Positions 8,650-18,911 of a stretch of 64,000 nt of DNA are shown one piece after another. The stretch is from Mycobacterium haemophilum DSM 44634 (GTDB taxonomy: Bacteria > Actinomycetota > Actinomycetes > Mycobacteriales > Mycobacteriaceae), in assembly GCF_000340435.2 (NCBI RefSeq), contig NZ_CP011883.2, positions 1,534,687 to 1,598,686 of the forward strand, given 5' to 3'. The notes below the pieces were generated by a model. That model made no database searches and was not told the DNA's origin. It saw only the letters and a program-made list of their open reading frames with translations. Position 1 is the first letter of the stretch. Each line of letters begins with the position of its first letter. The translations under genes and the position numbers were made by a program.

Positions 8650-9615
8650 GTGGCAACACAGGAGCCGACGTGCGGGGGAGAGCCGACGCTGTGGGCAATC
8701 TCCGACCTGCACACCGGTCACGTCGGTAATAAGCCGGTCGCCGAATCGCTGCACCCGTCGTCGCCAGAGGATTGGCTGATCGTCGCCGGCGACGTCGCTG
8801 AACGCACCGACGAGATTCGTTGGACGCTTGACCTGCTGCGGCGGCGCTTCGCCAAGGTGATTTGGGTGCCCGGCAACCACGAGCTGTGGACGACTAACCG
8901 GGATCCGATGCAGATTTTCGGCCGGGCGCGCTACGAGTACCTGGTCACGATGTGCGACGAGATGGGCGTCGTCACGCCCGAGCATCCGTTCCCGGTGTGG
9001 ACGGAGCGCGGCGGCCCGGCCACGATCGTGCCGATGTTTTTGCTCTACGACTACACCTTTTTACCTGCCGGCGCCGACAGCAAGGCCGAGGGTTTGGCCA
9101 TCGCGCGGGACCGCAACGTGGTGGCTACCGACGAATACCTGCTCTCACCCGAGCCGTACGCCACTCGCGAGGCGTGGTGTCGCGACCGGCTCGACGTCAC
9201 CCGGGCTCGTCTCGAACAACTCGACTGGATGACGCCGACCGTGCTGGTCAACCATTTTCCGTTGGTACGCGAGCCCTGCAACGCGTTGTTCTATCCGGAA
9301 TTTTCGCTGTGGTGCGGAACCACCAAAACCGCTGACTGGCATACCCGCTACAACGCGATCTGTTCGGTCTACGGCCATCTACACATTCCGCGTACCACCT
9401 GGTATGACGAGGTGCGTTTCGAAGAGGTATCGGTGGGTTACCCGCGGGAATGGGGGCGCCGCAAGCCCTATAGCTGGCTGCGCCAGGTGTTGCCGGATCC
9501 CCAGTACGCGCCCGGCTACCTCAACGACTTCGGCGGTCACTTCGTGATTACTCCCGAAATGCGGGCACAGGCTACGCAGTTCCGGGAACGATTGCGGCAG
9601 CGGCAGTCACGATGA
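8650..9615 (+). CDS. Calcineurin-like metallophosphoesterase
   Basis: A 321-aa cytoplasmic metallophosphoesterase. Visible metal-binding motifs are ISDLHTGHVGN (D-x-H), VAGDVAER (GD), PGNHELW (GNHE), VLVNHFPL and YGHLHIPR (GH-x-H). The substrate is unknown. It directly precedes pptT with a 4-bp overlap and pptT overlaps truB, so the three form an operon, as in M. tuberculosis (Rv2795c-Rv2793c). Work in M. tuberculosis implicates this gene as a possible 4'-phosphopantetheinyl hydrolase (PptH) opposing PptT; I recall this from the literature, and the operon here agrees with it. GTG start chosen to match the usual length. Confidence 0.88.
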   Translation: MATQEPTCGGEPTLWAISDLHTGHVGNKPVAESLHPSSPEDWLIVAGDVAERTDEIRWTLDLLRRRFAKVIWVPGNHELWTTNRDPMQIFGRARYEYLVTMCDEMGVVTPEHPFPVWTERGGPATIVPMFLLYDYTFLPAGADSKAEGLAIARDRNVVATDEYLLSPEPYATREAWCRDRLDVTRARLEQLDWMTPTVLVNHFPLVREPCNALFYPEFSLWCGTTKTADWHTRYNAICSVYGHLHIPRTTWYDEVRFEEVSVGYPREWGRRKPYSWLRQVLPDPQYAPGYLNDFGGHFVITPEMRAQATQFRERLRQRQSR

Positions 9616-10295
9616 CGATGAGCATGCTGGTGTCATGGGTGCTGCCCGACTACGCGTCGCAGGAGCTGGAGTATGCGGAGTTGTACTCCGACCCACCTGG
9701 TCTTACCCCGCTGCCCGAAGAGGAACCGTTGATTGCCAAGTCGGTTGCTAAACGGCGCAACGAATTCATCACCGTCCGTCACTGCGCCCGGATCGCATTG
9801 GCTCGGCTCGGCGTGCCGCCTGTGCCAATTCTCAAGGGAGACAAGGGCGAACCATGCTGGCCAGACGGCGTGGTGGGGAGTCTCACCCACTGCGCGGGCT
9901 ATCGCGGCGCCGTCGTGGGGCGCAGTGCCGCGGTGCGCTCAGTGGGCATCGACGCCGAACCTCATGACGTGTTGCCGAACGGCGTGCTGGATGCCATCAG
10001 CCTGCCGGAGGAGCGCAGCGAAATGCGCCGGAAGCTGCCGTCGGGACTGCATTGGGACCGAATCCTGTTCTGCGCTAAGGAGGCAACATACAAAGCGTGG
10101 TTTCCGCTGACTAAAAGATGGTTGGGTTTCGAGGACGCCCACATCACTTTTGACGTGGACAGTCTGGGTTTGTCGGGCGGTTTCGTGTCTCGGATCCTGG
10201 TCGACGGATCGGCGCTGTCGGGTCCACCGCTGACGGCGCTGACCGGTAAGTGGTCGGTTGACCGCGGGCTGGTGCTGACCGCAATCGTGCTATGA
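9612..10295 (+). CDS. pptT: 4'-phosphopantetheinyl transferase PptT
   Basis: Sfp-type enzyme that moves 4'-phosphopantetheine from CoA to acyl- and peptidyl-carrier domains of polyketide, mycolate and siderophore synthases. At 227 aa it has the same length as M. tuberculosis PptT. Catalytic features: GIDAE with Asp114 and Glu116 for Mg2+, and FCAKEATYKAW with Lys156, Glu157 and Lys161. A CoA-binding region (KRRNEF, THCAG) is also present. ATG overlaps the upstream phosphoesterase stop by 4 bp, and its own stop overlaps truB by 4 bp. Confidence 0.95.
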   Translation: MTMSMLVSWVLPDYASQELEYAELYSDPPGLTPLPEEEPLIAKSVAKRRNEFITVRHCARIALARLGVPPVPILKGDKGEPCWPDGVVGSLTHCAGYRGAVVGRSAAVRSVGIDAEPHDVLPNGVLDAISLPEERSEMRRKLPSGLHWDRILFCAKEATYKAWFPLTKRWLGFEDAHITFDVDSLGLSGGFVSRILVDGSALSGPPLTALTGKWSVDRGLVLTAIVL

Positions 10296-11185
10296 GCGAT
10301 CCGGGAATCGTCGTTGTTGACAAGCCGGCCGGGATGACCAGTCACGACGTGGTGGCACGTTGCCGTCGAATATTTTGCACCCGCAAGGTAGGACACGCGG
10401 GAACGCTGGACCCGATGGCCACCGGTGTGCTGGTGCTTGGGGTCGAGCGTGCTACCAAGATCCTGGGCCTGCTGACCGGGGCCTCGAAAGGATACGCCGC
10501 CACCATCCGCCTAGGTCAGACCACATCTACCGAGGACGCCGAAGGTGAACTGCTGCAGTGTGTCTCGGCCCAGCACGTGACAGATGAGGCGATCGCCGCT
10601 GCGGTCGGCGGGCTGCGCGGTGACATCTTGCAGGTGCCGTCGGCGGTCAGCGCTATCAAGGTCGATGGCCGTCGTGCTTATCGACTGGTCCGCGAGGGCC
10701 ATGCCGTCGAGCTGCAAGCCCGGCCGGTACGCATTGACCGGTTCGAGGTGCAGGCCGTCCGATCCCACGGTCAGCTCGTCGATGTTGATGTCGAAGTCGA
10801 CTGCTCCTCGGGAACCTACATTCGTGCGCTGGCCCGCGACCTCGGCGATGCGCTCGGGGTGGGCGGGCATCTGACCTCGTTGCGGCGCACCCGGGTGGGC
10901 CGTTTCGAGCTGGAGCAGGCGCGGTCACTCGAGGACCTGGCGGAGCTGCCGCGGTTGAGCTGGACGCTAGACGAAACCTGTTTGCTGATGTTTCCGCGCC
11001 GTGACCTCACCGTTAGTGAGGTCGAGGCAACCAGCAACGGGCGACCACTTTCGTCGGCCGGTATCGACGGCATCTATGCCGCGAGCGACGCCGACGGCCG
11101 AGTGATCGCACTACTGCGTGACGAGGGCCCGCGGACCAAGTCGGTGGTGGTGTTGCGCCCAGCGACGATGCGCGCCGGCGGATGA
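10292..11185 (+). CDS. truB: tRNA pseudouridine(55) synthase
   Basis: TruB makes the universal pseudouridine-55 in the T-arm of tRNA. The 297-aa protein contains motif II GHAGTLDPMATG with catalytic Asp40, the KGYAA motif and the DVDVEVDCSSGTYIRALARDLG region of the catalytic domain. A C-terminal PUA-like domain (TVSEVEATSNGRPL) is typical for actinobacteria. It is the last gene of the phosphoesterase-pptT-truB operon and is followed by a palindromic repeat. Confidence 0.95.
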   Translation: MSDPGIVVVDKPAGMTSHDVVARCRRIFCTRKVGHAGTLDPMATGVLVLGVERATKILGLLTGASKGYAATIRLGQTTSTEDAEGELLQCVSAQHVTDEAIAAAVGGLRGDILQVPSAVSAIKVDGRRAYRLVREGHAVELQARPVRIDRFEVQAVRSHGQLVDVDVEVDCSSGTYIRALARDLGDALGVGGHLTSLRRTRVGRFELEQARSLEDLAELPRLSWTLDETCLLMFPRRDLTVSEVEATSNGRPLSSAGIDGIYAASDADGRVIALLRDEGPRTKSVVVLRPATMRAGG

Positions 11186-11205
11186 TCAGACTGTGCGTCT
11201 GGGGC

Positions 11206-11264
11206 TTTGAGCGTGCATCCAGGGCGCAGCTTTCGCGGTGAGAGCACCCTCCGCGCACACTGAA
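11206..11264. repeat. Dispersed palindromic repeat, family P, copy 1
   Basis: An imperfect hairpin-forming element, with TTTGAGCGTGCATCCAGGGC at one end and CCTCCGCGCACACTGA at the other. A second copy at 60302-60360 reads TTTGAGTGTGCGTCCAGGGC ... CTCAGCGCACACTC. Both lie just downstream of a plus-strand gene. It may serve as a transcription terminator or mRNA 3'-end hairpin. Confidence 0.65.
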
Positions 11265-11311
11265 AACCGCGAGCGCACACTGTCAGGAATAGACGTTCGG
11301 AAGGGACAAAG

Positions 11312-12502
11312 ATGTCGAACAAGGTTTACGTCGTCGGTGTTGGCATGACGAAGTTCGAGAAGCCCGGCCGTCGTGAGGGCTGGGACTACCCCGACATGGC
11401 GAGGGAGTCGGGGACCAACGCGCTTAATGACGCCGGCATCGACTACCGCGAGGTGCAGCAGGGTTATGTCGGCTACGTCGCCGGCGACTCGACGTCCGGG
11501 CAGCGGGCGCTCTATGAGCTGGGCATGACCGGGATTCCGATCGTCAACGTCAACAACAACTGCTCAACCGGCTCAACGGCGCTTTTCCTGGCGGCGCAGG
11601 CCATCCGCGGCGGGATCGCCGACTGCACCATTGCGTTGGGCTTTGAGAAGATGCAGCCCGGCTCGTTGAGCGGTGGTGCCCAGGACCGCGAATCGCCGAT
11701 GGCCAAGCATGTCAAGGCGATGGCGGAGATCGATGAGTTCGCGATGCCCGTCGCGCCGTGGATGTTCGGCGCCGCGGGCCGCGAGCATATGAGGCAATAC
11801 GGCACTACCGCGGAGCACTTTGCCAAGATTGGCTACAAGAACCACAAACACTCGGTGAACAACCCGTACGCGCAGTTCCAGGACTCCTATACGCTCGATG
11901 ACATCCTGGCGGCGCGGATGATCTCCGATCCGCTCACCAAGCTGCAATGCTCACCGACATCGGACGGTTCGGGCGCGGCAATCCTGGCCTCGGAGTCGTA
12001 CGTCGACAAGCACGGGCTGGCCGGTCAGGCGGTGGAGATCGTCGGCCAGGCCATGACGACCGACTTCACATCGACCTTCGACGGGACCGCCAAGGGTCTC
12101 ATCGGCTACGACATGAACGTTCAAGCGGCGCAACAAGTCTACGACCAATCCGGACTTGGCCCCGAGGACTTCCAGGTGATCGAGCTGCACGACTGCTTTT
12201 CGGCCAACGAGTTACTGCTCTACGAAGCCCTCGGCTTGTGTGGCCCAGGCGAGGCGCCCAAGCTGATCGACAACGGCGACACCACCTACGGCGGACGTTG
12301 GGTGGTGAATCCGTCCGGTGGCTTGATTTCCAAAGGGCATCCGCTGGGGGCGACTGGATTGGCGCAATGCGCCGAACTGACCTGGCAGCTGCGGGGTGCC
12401 GCCGACAAGCGACAGGTCGACAATGTGACCGCCGCACTGCAACACAACATCGGGCTAGGCGGTGCCGCCGTCGTCACCGCCTATCAGCGGGCCAACCGCT
12501 GA
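11312..12502 (+). CDS. ltp1: Lipid-transfer protein / thiolase-like enzyme Ltp1
   Basis: A 396-aa thiolase-superfamily protein of the sterol carrier protein-x type. The nucleophile is Cys84 in NNNCSTGSTAL; C-terminal catalytic motifs are HDCFSANEL and GGLISKGHPLGATG. Such proteins cleave or bind beta-ketoacyl-CoA or steroid side-chain aldol intermediates. It corresponds to H37Rv Rv2790c. There it is followed by fadE21 (Rv2789c), which is absent here; a tandem repeat and sirR follow instead. ATG start with GGAAGGGAC upstream as ribosome-binding site. Confidence 0.88.
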   Translation: MSNKVYVVGVGMTKFEKPGRREGWDYPDMARESGTNALNDAGIDYREVQQGYVGYVAGDSTSGQRALYELGMTGIPIVNVNNNCSTGSTALFLAAQAIRGGIADCTIALGFEKMQPGSLSGGAQDRESPMAKHVKAMAEIDEFAMPVAPWMFGAAGREHMRQYGTTAEHFAKIGYKNHKHSVNNPYAQFQDSYTLDDILAARMISDPLTKLQCSPTSDGSGAAILASESYVDKHGLAGQAVEIVGQAMTTDFTSTFDGTAKGLIGYDMNVQAAQQVYDQSGLGPEDFQVIELHDCFSANELLLYEALGLCGPGEAPKLIDNGDTTYGGRWVVNPSGGLISKGHPLGATGLAQCAELTWQLRGAADKRQVDNVTAALQHNIGLGGAAVVTAYQRANR

Positions 12503-12509
12503 GCCCTGT

Positions 12510-12616
12510 GGCGGCGGCCCGCTGCGCCCGGGTTTCGCCGCGCTTGCGACCACCGCTGGGTTGTTTGGCGGCGGCCCGCTGCGCCCGGGTTTCGCCGCGC
12601 TTGCGACCACCGCTGG
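12510..12616 (-). repeat. Tandem duplication (57-bp period) of dispersed repeat family Q
   Basis: Two near-perfect copies of a 57-bp unit, the first starting at 12510 and the second at 12567. Each contains, on the minus strand, the core GCGCGGCGAAACCCGGGCGC. The same core, with small changes, is found at 54404-54441, 60003-60050 and, more diverged, at 55678-55738 and 63157-63236. It fills the whole gap between ltp1 and the convergent sirR gene. Confidence 0.85.
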
Positions 12617-12621
12617 TAGGG

Positions 12622-13314
12622 CTAGGCCACCACCCAGATCGCCCGGGCTGCTGGGCTGCCGAGTTCGACGGTGGTCGCCGCGGCGTCTGCTGATTCGATC
12701 GCCACCGAGATCATCCCGGCGAATTCGCGGCGGGCCAGGATCCGCACCCGCGAGTCGAGGTTGATCCCGACGCTGGCGAAATAGCGCAGCATCTCGGGGT
12801 CGGCATCAGAGATGCGGGCTACCGTCCCGATGTCGCCGTCGCGGCATGCCCACAGCTGACGTGCGGGCGGCGTTGGCACCTGCCCATCGGAAGCCGGGAT
12901 CGGGTCACCGTGCGGGTCGCGCCGCGGGAACCCTAGCTTGGCGTCGATGCGTGCCACCAGGCGATCCGATACTGCGTGCTCGAGTACTTCAGCCTCGTCG
13001 TGTACCTCGTCCCAGGCGTAGCCAAGCTCATTGACCAGGAAGGTCTCCAGCAGCCGGTGCCGGCGCACCATAGCTAGCGCTGCTCGCCGCCCCGACTCGG
13101 TCAAGGTCACGGCGCCATACTTGGCATGGTCAACCAAGCCCTGCTCGGCTAGCTTGCGGATCGACTCAGAGGCCGTGCTGGCGGACACGCCGATCTTCTC
13201 GGCCAGCATCTTGGTGCTGACCTTTTCCAACGACCACTCCTGCGCAGTCCAGATGACCTTCAAATAATCCTGCGCAACCGCGGTGAGACCGCCAGGCTCG
13301 TCGTCAGCCGTCAC
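12622..13314 (-). CDS. sirR: DtxR/MntR-family metal-dependent repressor (SirR)
   Basis: A 230-aa regulator with an N-terminal winged helix (VAQDYLKVIW, KIGVSASTASESIRKLAEQGLV), a DtxR-type dimerisation and metal-binding domain (MVRRHRLLETFLVNELGY, DEVHDEAEVLEHAVSDRL) and a C-terminal FeoA/SH3-like domain. The M. tuberculosis orthologue Rv2788 is a manganese-responsive repressor (MntR) of Mn2+ uptake genes. GTG at 13314 was chosen because the VTADDEPGG start matches the orthologue's length. It diverges from ribF, with a partial dyad just upstream that might be its own operator. Confidence 0.88.
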   Translation of the reverse strand: MTADDEPGGLTAVAQDYLKVIWTAQEWSLEKVSTKMLAEKIGVSASTASESIRKLAEQGLVDHAKYGAVTLTESGRRAALAMVRRHRLLETFLVNELGYAWDEVHDEAEVLEHAVSDRLVARIDAKLGFPRRDPHGDPIPASDGQVPTPPARQLWACRDGDIGTVARISDADPEMLRYFASVGINLDSRVRILARREFAGMISVAIESADAAATTVELGSPAARAIWVVA

Positions 13315-13320
13315 ATCCAG

Positions 13321-13337
13321 AAAGTTTAGGCAACCTT
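13321..13337. promoter_or_regulatory. Possible SirR/MntR-type operator dyad
   Basis: AAAGTTTAGGCAACCTT, an AT-rich imperfect dyad in GC-rich DNA, lies 7 bp upstream of the sirR start. Its halves (AAAGTT and AACCTT) resemble the TTAGG...CCTAA arms of DtxR-family boxes in actinobacteria. Only about five of eight arm positions pair, so this is a weak suggestion of autoregulation. Confidence 0.3.
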
Positions 13338-13451
13338 GGGCAGGAACCGCCCGCTCGGGCGTCCTGCTCGGCAACCCCTGGTGCGGCGCGGACAGCTCGC
13401 AATCGAGATCTTGCACGCCGGCGGGTCAAGGGGAGCCGTAGGCTTGCGATC

Positions 13452-14423
13452 GTGCAGCGGTGGCGGGGACAAGACGAGATCCCCACGGACTGGGGCAGAT
13501 GCGTGCTCACCATCGGGGTATTCGATGGCGTGCACCGCGGGCACACCGAACTGATCGCGCACGCGGTGAAAGCCGGCCGCACCCGCAACGTGCCGACCGT
13601 GTTGATGACGTTCGACCCGCACCCGATGGAAGTGGTTTATCCGGGCAGTCACCCGGCGCAGCTAACCACGCTGACCCACCGAGCCGAACTCGTCGAGGAG
13701 TTGGGCATCGACGTATTCCTGGTGATGCCGTTCACCACCGATTTCATGAAGCTCACACCGGACCGCTACATCCACGAGCTGCTGGTCGAACACCTGCATG
13801 TCGTTGAGGTGGTAGTGGGGGAGAACTTCACCTTCGGCAAGAAAGCGGCCGGCAACGTCAACACGCTGCGTCAGGCCGGGCAGCGGTTCGGGTTTGCGGT
13901 GGAGTCGATGTCGCTGTTGTCCGAGCACCACAGCAATGAGACCGTGGCGTTCTCCTCGACCTACATCCGGTCCTGCGTGGACGCTGGTGACATGATGGCG
14001 GCGACCGAAGCGCTGGGTCGCCCGCACCGCGTCGAGGGGGTGGTGGTCCGCGGCCACGGCCGAGGCGCTGAGCTGGGCTTTCCGACCGCGAATGTGGCGC
14101 CGCCGATGTATTCGGCTATCCCGGCCGACGGCGTGTACGCCGCGTGGTTCACCGTGCTTGGGCACGGGCCGGTGACGGGCACTGTGGTCCCAGGTGAGCG
14201 CTATCAGGCCGCGGTGTCCGTTGGCACCAACCCGACTTTTTCCGGACGCACCCGCACCGTCGAGGCGTTCGTTCTCGACGCCGCCGCCGACCTGTACGGA
14301 CAGCATGTAGCGCTGGACTTCGTTGGGCGCATCCGCGGGCAACGCAAATTTGACTCGGTGGCCGATCTCGTCGCCGCGATGGAGCAGGACACCGACCGGG
14401 CGCGGGCCCTGCTGTCTGAGTGA
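13452..14423 (+). CDS. ribF: Bifunctional riboflavin kinase / FAD synthetase
   Basis: RibF makes FMN from riboflavin and then FAD. The 323-aa protein has the N-terminal FAD synthetase nucleotidyltransferase domain (GVFDGVHRGHTELI, TFDPHP, SSTYIRS) and the C-terminal flavokinase domain (GRGAELGFPTANV, PADGVYAAWF, GTNPTFSGRTRTVEAFVLD). Length and order are standard. GTG start as in M. tuberculosis. It lies upstream of rpsO, as in many actinobacteria. Confidence 0.95.
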   Translation: MQRWRGQDEIPTDWGRCVLTIGVFDGVHRGHTELIAHAVKAGRTRNVPTVLMTFDPHPMEVVYPGSHPAQLTTLTHRAELVEELGIDVFLVMPFTTDFMKLTPDRYIHELLVEHLHVVEVVVGENFTFGKKAAGNVNTLRQAGQRFGFAVESMSLLSEHHSNETVAFSSTYIRSCVDAGDMMAATEALGRPHRVEGVVVRGHGRGAELGFPTANVAPPMYSAIPADGVYAAWFTVLGHGPVTGTVVPGERYQAAVSVGTNPTFSGRTRTVEAFVLDAAADLYGQHVALDFVGRIRGQRKFDSVADLVAAMEQDTDRARALLSE

Positions 14424-14563
14424 CGAGCCCAGCTTGGACGAGCCCAGCTTGGACGAGCTGCTAAACTCACCGACGACATCGGCGCGTGCTGCGGTTCGCG
14501 GTGGCCGCGCTAGTAATACCCAATGATCGCGAACCCCTCGATGGAGATGCTGGAGATGTTCTC
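14424..14563 (+). promoter_or_regulatory. rpsO leader with short tandem repeat and inverted repeat
   Basis: The gap begins with a 15-bp unit, GACGAGCCCAGCTTG, repeated twice from 14422 and followed by a partial third copy. An inverted repeat, GTTCGCG (14494-14500) and CGCGAAC (14528-14534), could fold in the mRNA leader. S15 represses its own synthesis by binding leader RNA in several bacteria, with unrelated RNA folds in each; whether this is such an element is untested. Confidence 0.3.
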
Positions 14564-14833
14564 GTGGCGCTGACAGCCGAGCAGAAAAAAGAGATTCTGG
14601 GTTCCTACGGCCTGCATGAAACCGATACCGGGTCCCCGGAGGCGCAGATCGCGCTGCTGACCAAGCGGATCGCGGACCTGACCGAGCACCTCAAGGTGCA
14701 CAAGCATGACCATCACTCGCGGCGGGGGTTGCTGCTGCTGGTCGGGCGCCGGCGGCGGCTGATTAAGTACCTGTCCTCGATTGATGTGCAGCGTTATCGT
14801 TCGCTGATTGAACGGCTTGGTCTGCGCCGCTGA
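14564..14833 (+). CDS. rpsO: 30S ribosomal protein S15
   Basis: S15 is an early 16S rRNA-binding protein of the central domain. The 89-aa product has the signature LHETDTGSPEAQIALLTKRI and the helix KHDHHSRRGLLLLVGRRRRL, ending RSLIERLGLRR. GTG start gives the standard length (VALTAEQKKEIL). In H37Rv lppU separates it from gpsI; here no gene lies between them. Confidence 0.97.
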   Translation: MALTAEQKKEILGSYGLHETDTGSPEAQIALLTKRIADLTEHLKVHKHDHHSRRGLLLLVGRRRRLIKYLSSIDVQRYRSLIERLGLRR

Positions 14834-14851
14834 CCCGCGGCGCGACGCGGG
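14834..14851 (+). terminator. GC-rich hairpin after rpsO
   Basis: CCCGCG at 14834-14839 pairs with CGCGGG at 14846-14851 across a 6-base loop, directly after the rpsO stop. No U-run follows, which is usual for mycobacterial hairpin terminators. It may attenuate rather than stop transcription. Confidence 0.35.
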
Positions 14852-15168
14852 GGATCGGCTCCTGTTAGCCGCGCTAGTAACCCGTGTAGAGTGGGAGCGT
14901 TCTGGGCCGGTTCGGTCCGAGCAAGGGTGCGGTTCGCGCAGATCCGTGTGTTCCGTTCCAGCGTGTCACTGTGCACGTCCGAGGGCGCTGCCCTGTCTGT
15001 ATCGGGCGGTCTTCGGTAGTGGCTGCCGGGCTCTCCGGATCTGGGGCAGGTCGGCCGCTTCGATCGATGGCCGTAGCCGTATTCAGACTGTGTTCTTTGG
15101 GAAGCCCCCCGGGATTGCGCGCGTGGCGCCGAAACAGCTGAATAACGAGAGAGGCCGTGCGGACGGTT
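14852..15168 (+). promoter_or_regulatory. Long untranslated region before gpsI with a candidate promoter
   Basis: About 317 bp without a convincing gene. A SigA-like -10 hexamer TAGAGT at 14887-14892 is preceded 16 bp upstream by TTAGCC. If used, the gpsI mRNA would have a leader of more than 250 nt. Polynucleotide phosphorylase autoregulates through its own leader in E. coli, so a structured leader would be reasonable. No remnant of lppU, which lies here in H37Rv, was recognised. Confidence 0.35.
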
Positions 15169-17458
<2,290 letters not shown>

Positions 17459-17478
<20 letters not shown>

Positions 17479-18826
17479 AAGGCCAGTAGCTGACCCCGCG
17501 CTGCGGCGGAACAAACGGGCCGTCGCAGCGAAACCTGGACATCCCGCGGTGCTGCGCCGCACCACACTGCCGGGCGGCCTTCGCGTGGTCACCGAACACT
17601 TGCCCGCGGTGCGCTCGGCGTCGGTCGGGGTCTGGGTGGGTGTCGGATCCCGAGATGAGGGTGCCACCGTCGCCGGGGCCGCGCACTTCCTCGAGCACCT
17701 GCTGTTCAAGTCCACCCCGACGCGCACGGCCGTGGATATCGCGCAGGCGATGGACGCCGTCGGCGGCGAGCTGAACGCGTTCACCGCCAAGGAGCACACC
17801 TGCTACTACGCACACGTGCTCGACAGCGACTTGGCGCTGGCCGTCGACCTGGTCGCCGACGTCGTCCTCAACGGTCGTTGCGCCGCTGACGATGTCGAGC
17901 TGGAACGCGACGTCGTGCTCGAGGAGATCGCGATGCGCGACGACGACCCCGAGGATGCGCTGGGGGACATGTTCCTCGCGGCGTTGTTTGGCGACCACCC
18001 GGTGGGACGACCAGTGATCGGCACCGCGGAATCCGTGTCAGCGATGACGCGGGCTCAACTGCACTCCTTTCATGTGCGGCGCTACACACCGGAACGGATG
18101 GTCGTCGCGGTGGCCGGCAATGTCGACCACGATGAGGTGGTCGCGCTGGTGCGTGAGCACTTCGGGTCGCGTTTGATTCGCGGGCGTCAGCCCGCCCCGC
18201 CGCGCAAGGGCGCCGGACGAGTGAACGGCGGCCCCGTGTTGACGGTGGGCAAGCGGGACGCCGAGCAGACCCACGTGTCGTTGGGGGTGCGTACTCCCGG
18301 CCGCAGCTGGGAGCATCGTTGGGCACTGTCGGTGTTGCACACCGCGCTGGGCGGGGGACTGAGTTCTCGGCTGTTCCAAGAGGTTCGCGAGACCCGCGGG
18401 CTGGCCTACTCGGTGTACTCCGCGCTGGACATCTTCGCCGACAGTGGTGCGCTGTCCGTGTATGCCGCGTGCCTGCCTGAGCGTTTCGCTGATGTGATGC
18501 GGGTAACCAGCGAGGTGCTTGCGTCGGTGGCGCGTGATGGCATCACCGAAGCGGAGTGCCGCATCGCCAAGGGTTCTTTGCGCGGTGGGCTCGTCCTGGG
18601 GTTGGAGGATTCCAGTTCGCGGATGAGCCGGCTCGGTCGCAGCGAATTAAACTACGGCAAGCACCGCAGCATCGAACACACCTTGCAGCGAATCGATGCG
18701 GTCACCGTCGAGCAGGTCAACGCGGTGGCCCACCAGCTGCTGAGCAAGCGCTACGGTGCTGCTGTTCTGGGCCCGTATGCGTCGAAACGAACGCTGCCAC
18801 AACAACTTCGGGCAATGGTAGGGTAG
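17459..18826 (+). CDS. pepR: M16-family zinc protease PepR
   Basis: A 455-aa M16 metalloprotease of the mitochondrial-processing-peptidase-like type. The inverted zinc motif HFLEH is at residues 76-80 (His76, Glu79, His80), with further conserved GELNAFTAKEHTCYY and GRPVIG. The C-terminal M16 domain carries GGGLSSRLFQEVRETRGLAYSVYS. It follows gpsI with an overlap, as in most actinobacteria and firmicutes. The physiological substrate is unknown. The ATG at 17459 lies inside gpsI and was chosen to give the family's usual N-terminus. Confidence 0.92.
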
Positions 18827-18837
18827 CCTCAAATGTC

Positions 18838-18911
18838 CGCCTCTCCCCCGCAAGCGGGTGGTGCCCCCACACTCGCGCCGTGCCGGCGCTCGCCGTCGGC
18901 GGACTAGCCCG
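18838..18911. repeat. Dispersed GC hairpin, family Q-related
   Basis: The gap between pepR and the next gene holds CCCCCGCAAGCGGGTGGTG followed by CCCCCAC and a second Gly/Cys-type palindrome GCCGTGCCGGC. The element CCCCCGCAAGCGGGAGGTAC recurs at about 63175-63195 in the recX-miaB gap. It can form a CCCGC/GCGGG stem. Confidence 0.55.

Noticed and set aside
12510..12616. CRISPR-like array
   Set aside because: Only two units with a 9-bp spacer-like join and matching dispersed copies elsewhere; no cas genes in the window.
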